Positions 31,405-32,045 of a stretch of DNA of 32,045 nt are shown one piece after another. Origin of the DNA: an uncultured Spirochaetales bacterium (GTDB lineage: Bacteria; Spirochaetota; Spirochaetia; Sphaerochaetales; Sphaerochaetaceae). The translations under genes were made by a program, and so were the position numbers. Under the pieces are notes generated by a model. The model was not told the DNA's origin. It saw only the letters and a list, made by a program, of their open reading frames with translations, and ran no database searches. How positions within the stretch are numbered: position 1 is the stretch's first letter; each line of letters starts with the position of its first letter. Where the stretch lies: contig CADBSO010000030.1 of the NCBI GenBank assembly GCA_902797395.1, forward strand, positions 1-32,045, given 5' to 3'.

Positions 31405-32045
31405 GTTTGAGAGTTAAGGTATTTTGAGTGTAAGTCAGACGTTCCCAACCGCATATTGTGGTCGGATTGGGTTTGAGAGTTAAGGTATTTTGAGTGTAAG
31501 TCAGACCAAGGAGTCGGAGACGGCTCCGTCGCTAAAGTTTGAGAGTTAAGGTATTTTGAGTGTAAGTCAGACGCCGGTTATGAAATTTTCCCAATCCGAC
31601 CAGTTTGAGAGTTAAGGTATTTTGAGTGTAAGTCAGACCTGGGACGAGCCGCCCGAGACATGGACGGAGTTTGAGAGTTAAGGTATTTTGAGTGTAAGTC
31701 AGACCAGCGCTCCTGCTTTTGCGTGGGATGTTGGGTTTGAGAGTTAAGGTATTTTGAGTGTAAGTCAGACTATGATTCTCAAGGTTTGGATAAGAGATGG
31801 GTTTGAGAGTTAAGGTATTTTGAGTGTAAGTCAGACTAATTATTACGACGCTCTTGCAGGCAGAGTGTTTGAGAGTTAAGGTATTTTGAGTGTAAGTCAG
31901 ACGCCGCACCGCCGGAAATGATTGCTCAATACGTTTGAGAGTTAAGGTATTTTGAGTGTAAGTCAGACATATTGCCTGTCTCGGTATCAAATCCACCGGT
32001 TTGAGAGTTAAGGTATTTTGAGTGTAAGTCAGACAAACCATAACG

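Larger units (their letters stand above)
30103..32034 (+). CRISPR. Type II-A CRISPR array, 26 visible repeats
   Basis: The repeat is 36 bases, beginning GTTTGAGAGTTAAGG and ending GTGTAAGTCAGAC. Repeats 1-16 lie at 30103-31129 and repeats 17-26 at 31405-32034. All are identical except repeat 9 (30632), which has G for A at position 6. There are 24 ordinary spacers of 30 bases (one, the fourth, has 31) and one 275-base interval (31130-31404). The last spacer starts at 32035 and is cut by the window end, so the true end is not seen. Transcription runs left to right from the leader. The lack of repeat decay at 16 or 17 shows neither is an old array end. Confidence 0.99.

Noticed and set aside
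30352..32041. Minus-strand open frames encoding tandem peptides such as LTYTQNTLTLK or SDLHSKYLNSQT
   Set aside because: They are translations of the CRISPR repeats with spacers between them; there are no ribosome-binding sites and the periodicity is that of the array.
32035..32045. The first 11 bases of the last, truncated spacer (AAACCATAACG) also occur at 1842-1852 in this window, a possible self-target
   Set aside because: Only 11 bases are visible and the rest of the spacer lies outside the window; a chance match is likely. The flanking sequence would have to be compared to decide.

Overview
The window looks like a chromosomal segment of a diderm bacterium, most likely a Treponema-like spirochaete. 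This is inferred from several lipoproteins with relaxed lipoboxes, an LptF/LptG pair, a GNTT-type cytidylate kinase following a small zinc-ribbon gene, a BspA-like leucine-rich lipoprotein, and a Cas9 locus whose repeat opens like those of treponemes. No rRNA or marker gene is present to settle the taxonomy.

Layout. (1) 1-3321: two lipoprotein genes, a repeat-containing surface protein and an esterase-like alpha/beta hydrolase. (2) 3464-5431: a two-gene restriction-modification module, an N6-adenine methyltransferase overlapping a protein whose conserved residues fit the R.PabI glycosylase-type restriction enzymes. A dispersed repeat element follows. (3) 5859-10251, minus strand: branched-chain aminotransferase, then lptF-lptG-lipoprotein, translationally coupled. 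(4) 10300-15500, plus strand: a housekeeping run from a strong TTGACA/TAGAAT promoter, namely zinc-ribbon protein, cytidylate kinase (interrupted by one in-frame TAG), RNA polymerase omega-like, miaA (apparent ACG start), a dehydroquinate-synthase homologue that has lost its zinc-binding histidines, and a divergent ComM. A RyR-domain protein with its own promoter follows. (5) 15568-19286, minus strand: NIF3, exonuclease I, poly(A) polymerase/CCA transferase family, small lipoprotein. (6) 19889-22302: adenine deaminase and a HAD phosphatase. (7) 22357-32045: a complete type II-A CRISPR-Cas locus.

The CRISPR locus is the most interesting part. A short tracrRNA is encoded on the minus strand immediately upstream of cas9. 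Its predicted promoter and the predicted cas9 promoter are antiparallel and share their -10 bases, and the cas9 -35 box lies in the anti-repeat. cas9-cas1-cas2-csn2 follow in order, then a HipA-fold kinase gene placed between csn2 and the array leader. The leader ends in the ATTTGAG anchor known from II-A adaptation. The array has 26 visible repeats (36 bp) with 30-31 bp spacers and runs off the window. Between repeats 16 and 17 there is a 275-bp interval instead of a 30-bp spacer. It carries a complete 72-codon gene with its own ribosome-binding site, plus what look like the end and the start of neighbouring genes, as if a piece of a compact phage or plasmid operon had been captured whole. 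Two spacers overlap on opposite strands of one target, which lets the flanking (PAM) bases be read from the array itself: an A-rich NAAWAT pattern.

Other points worth attention are several promoters whose -10 box lies only 6-10 bases before an ATG with no Shine-Dalgarno sequence (possible leaderless mRNAs), and a family of about 50-bp dispersed intergenic repeats.
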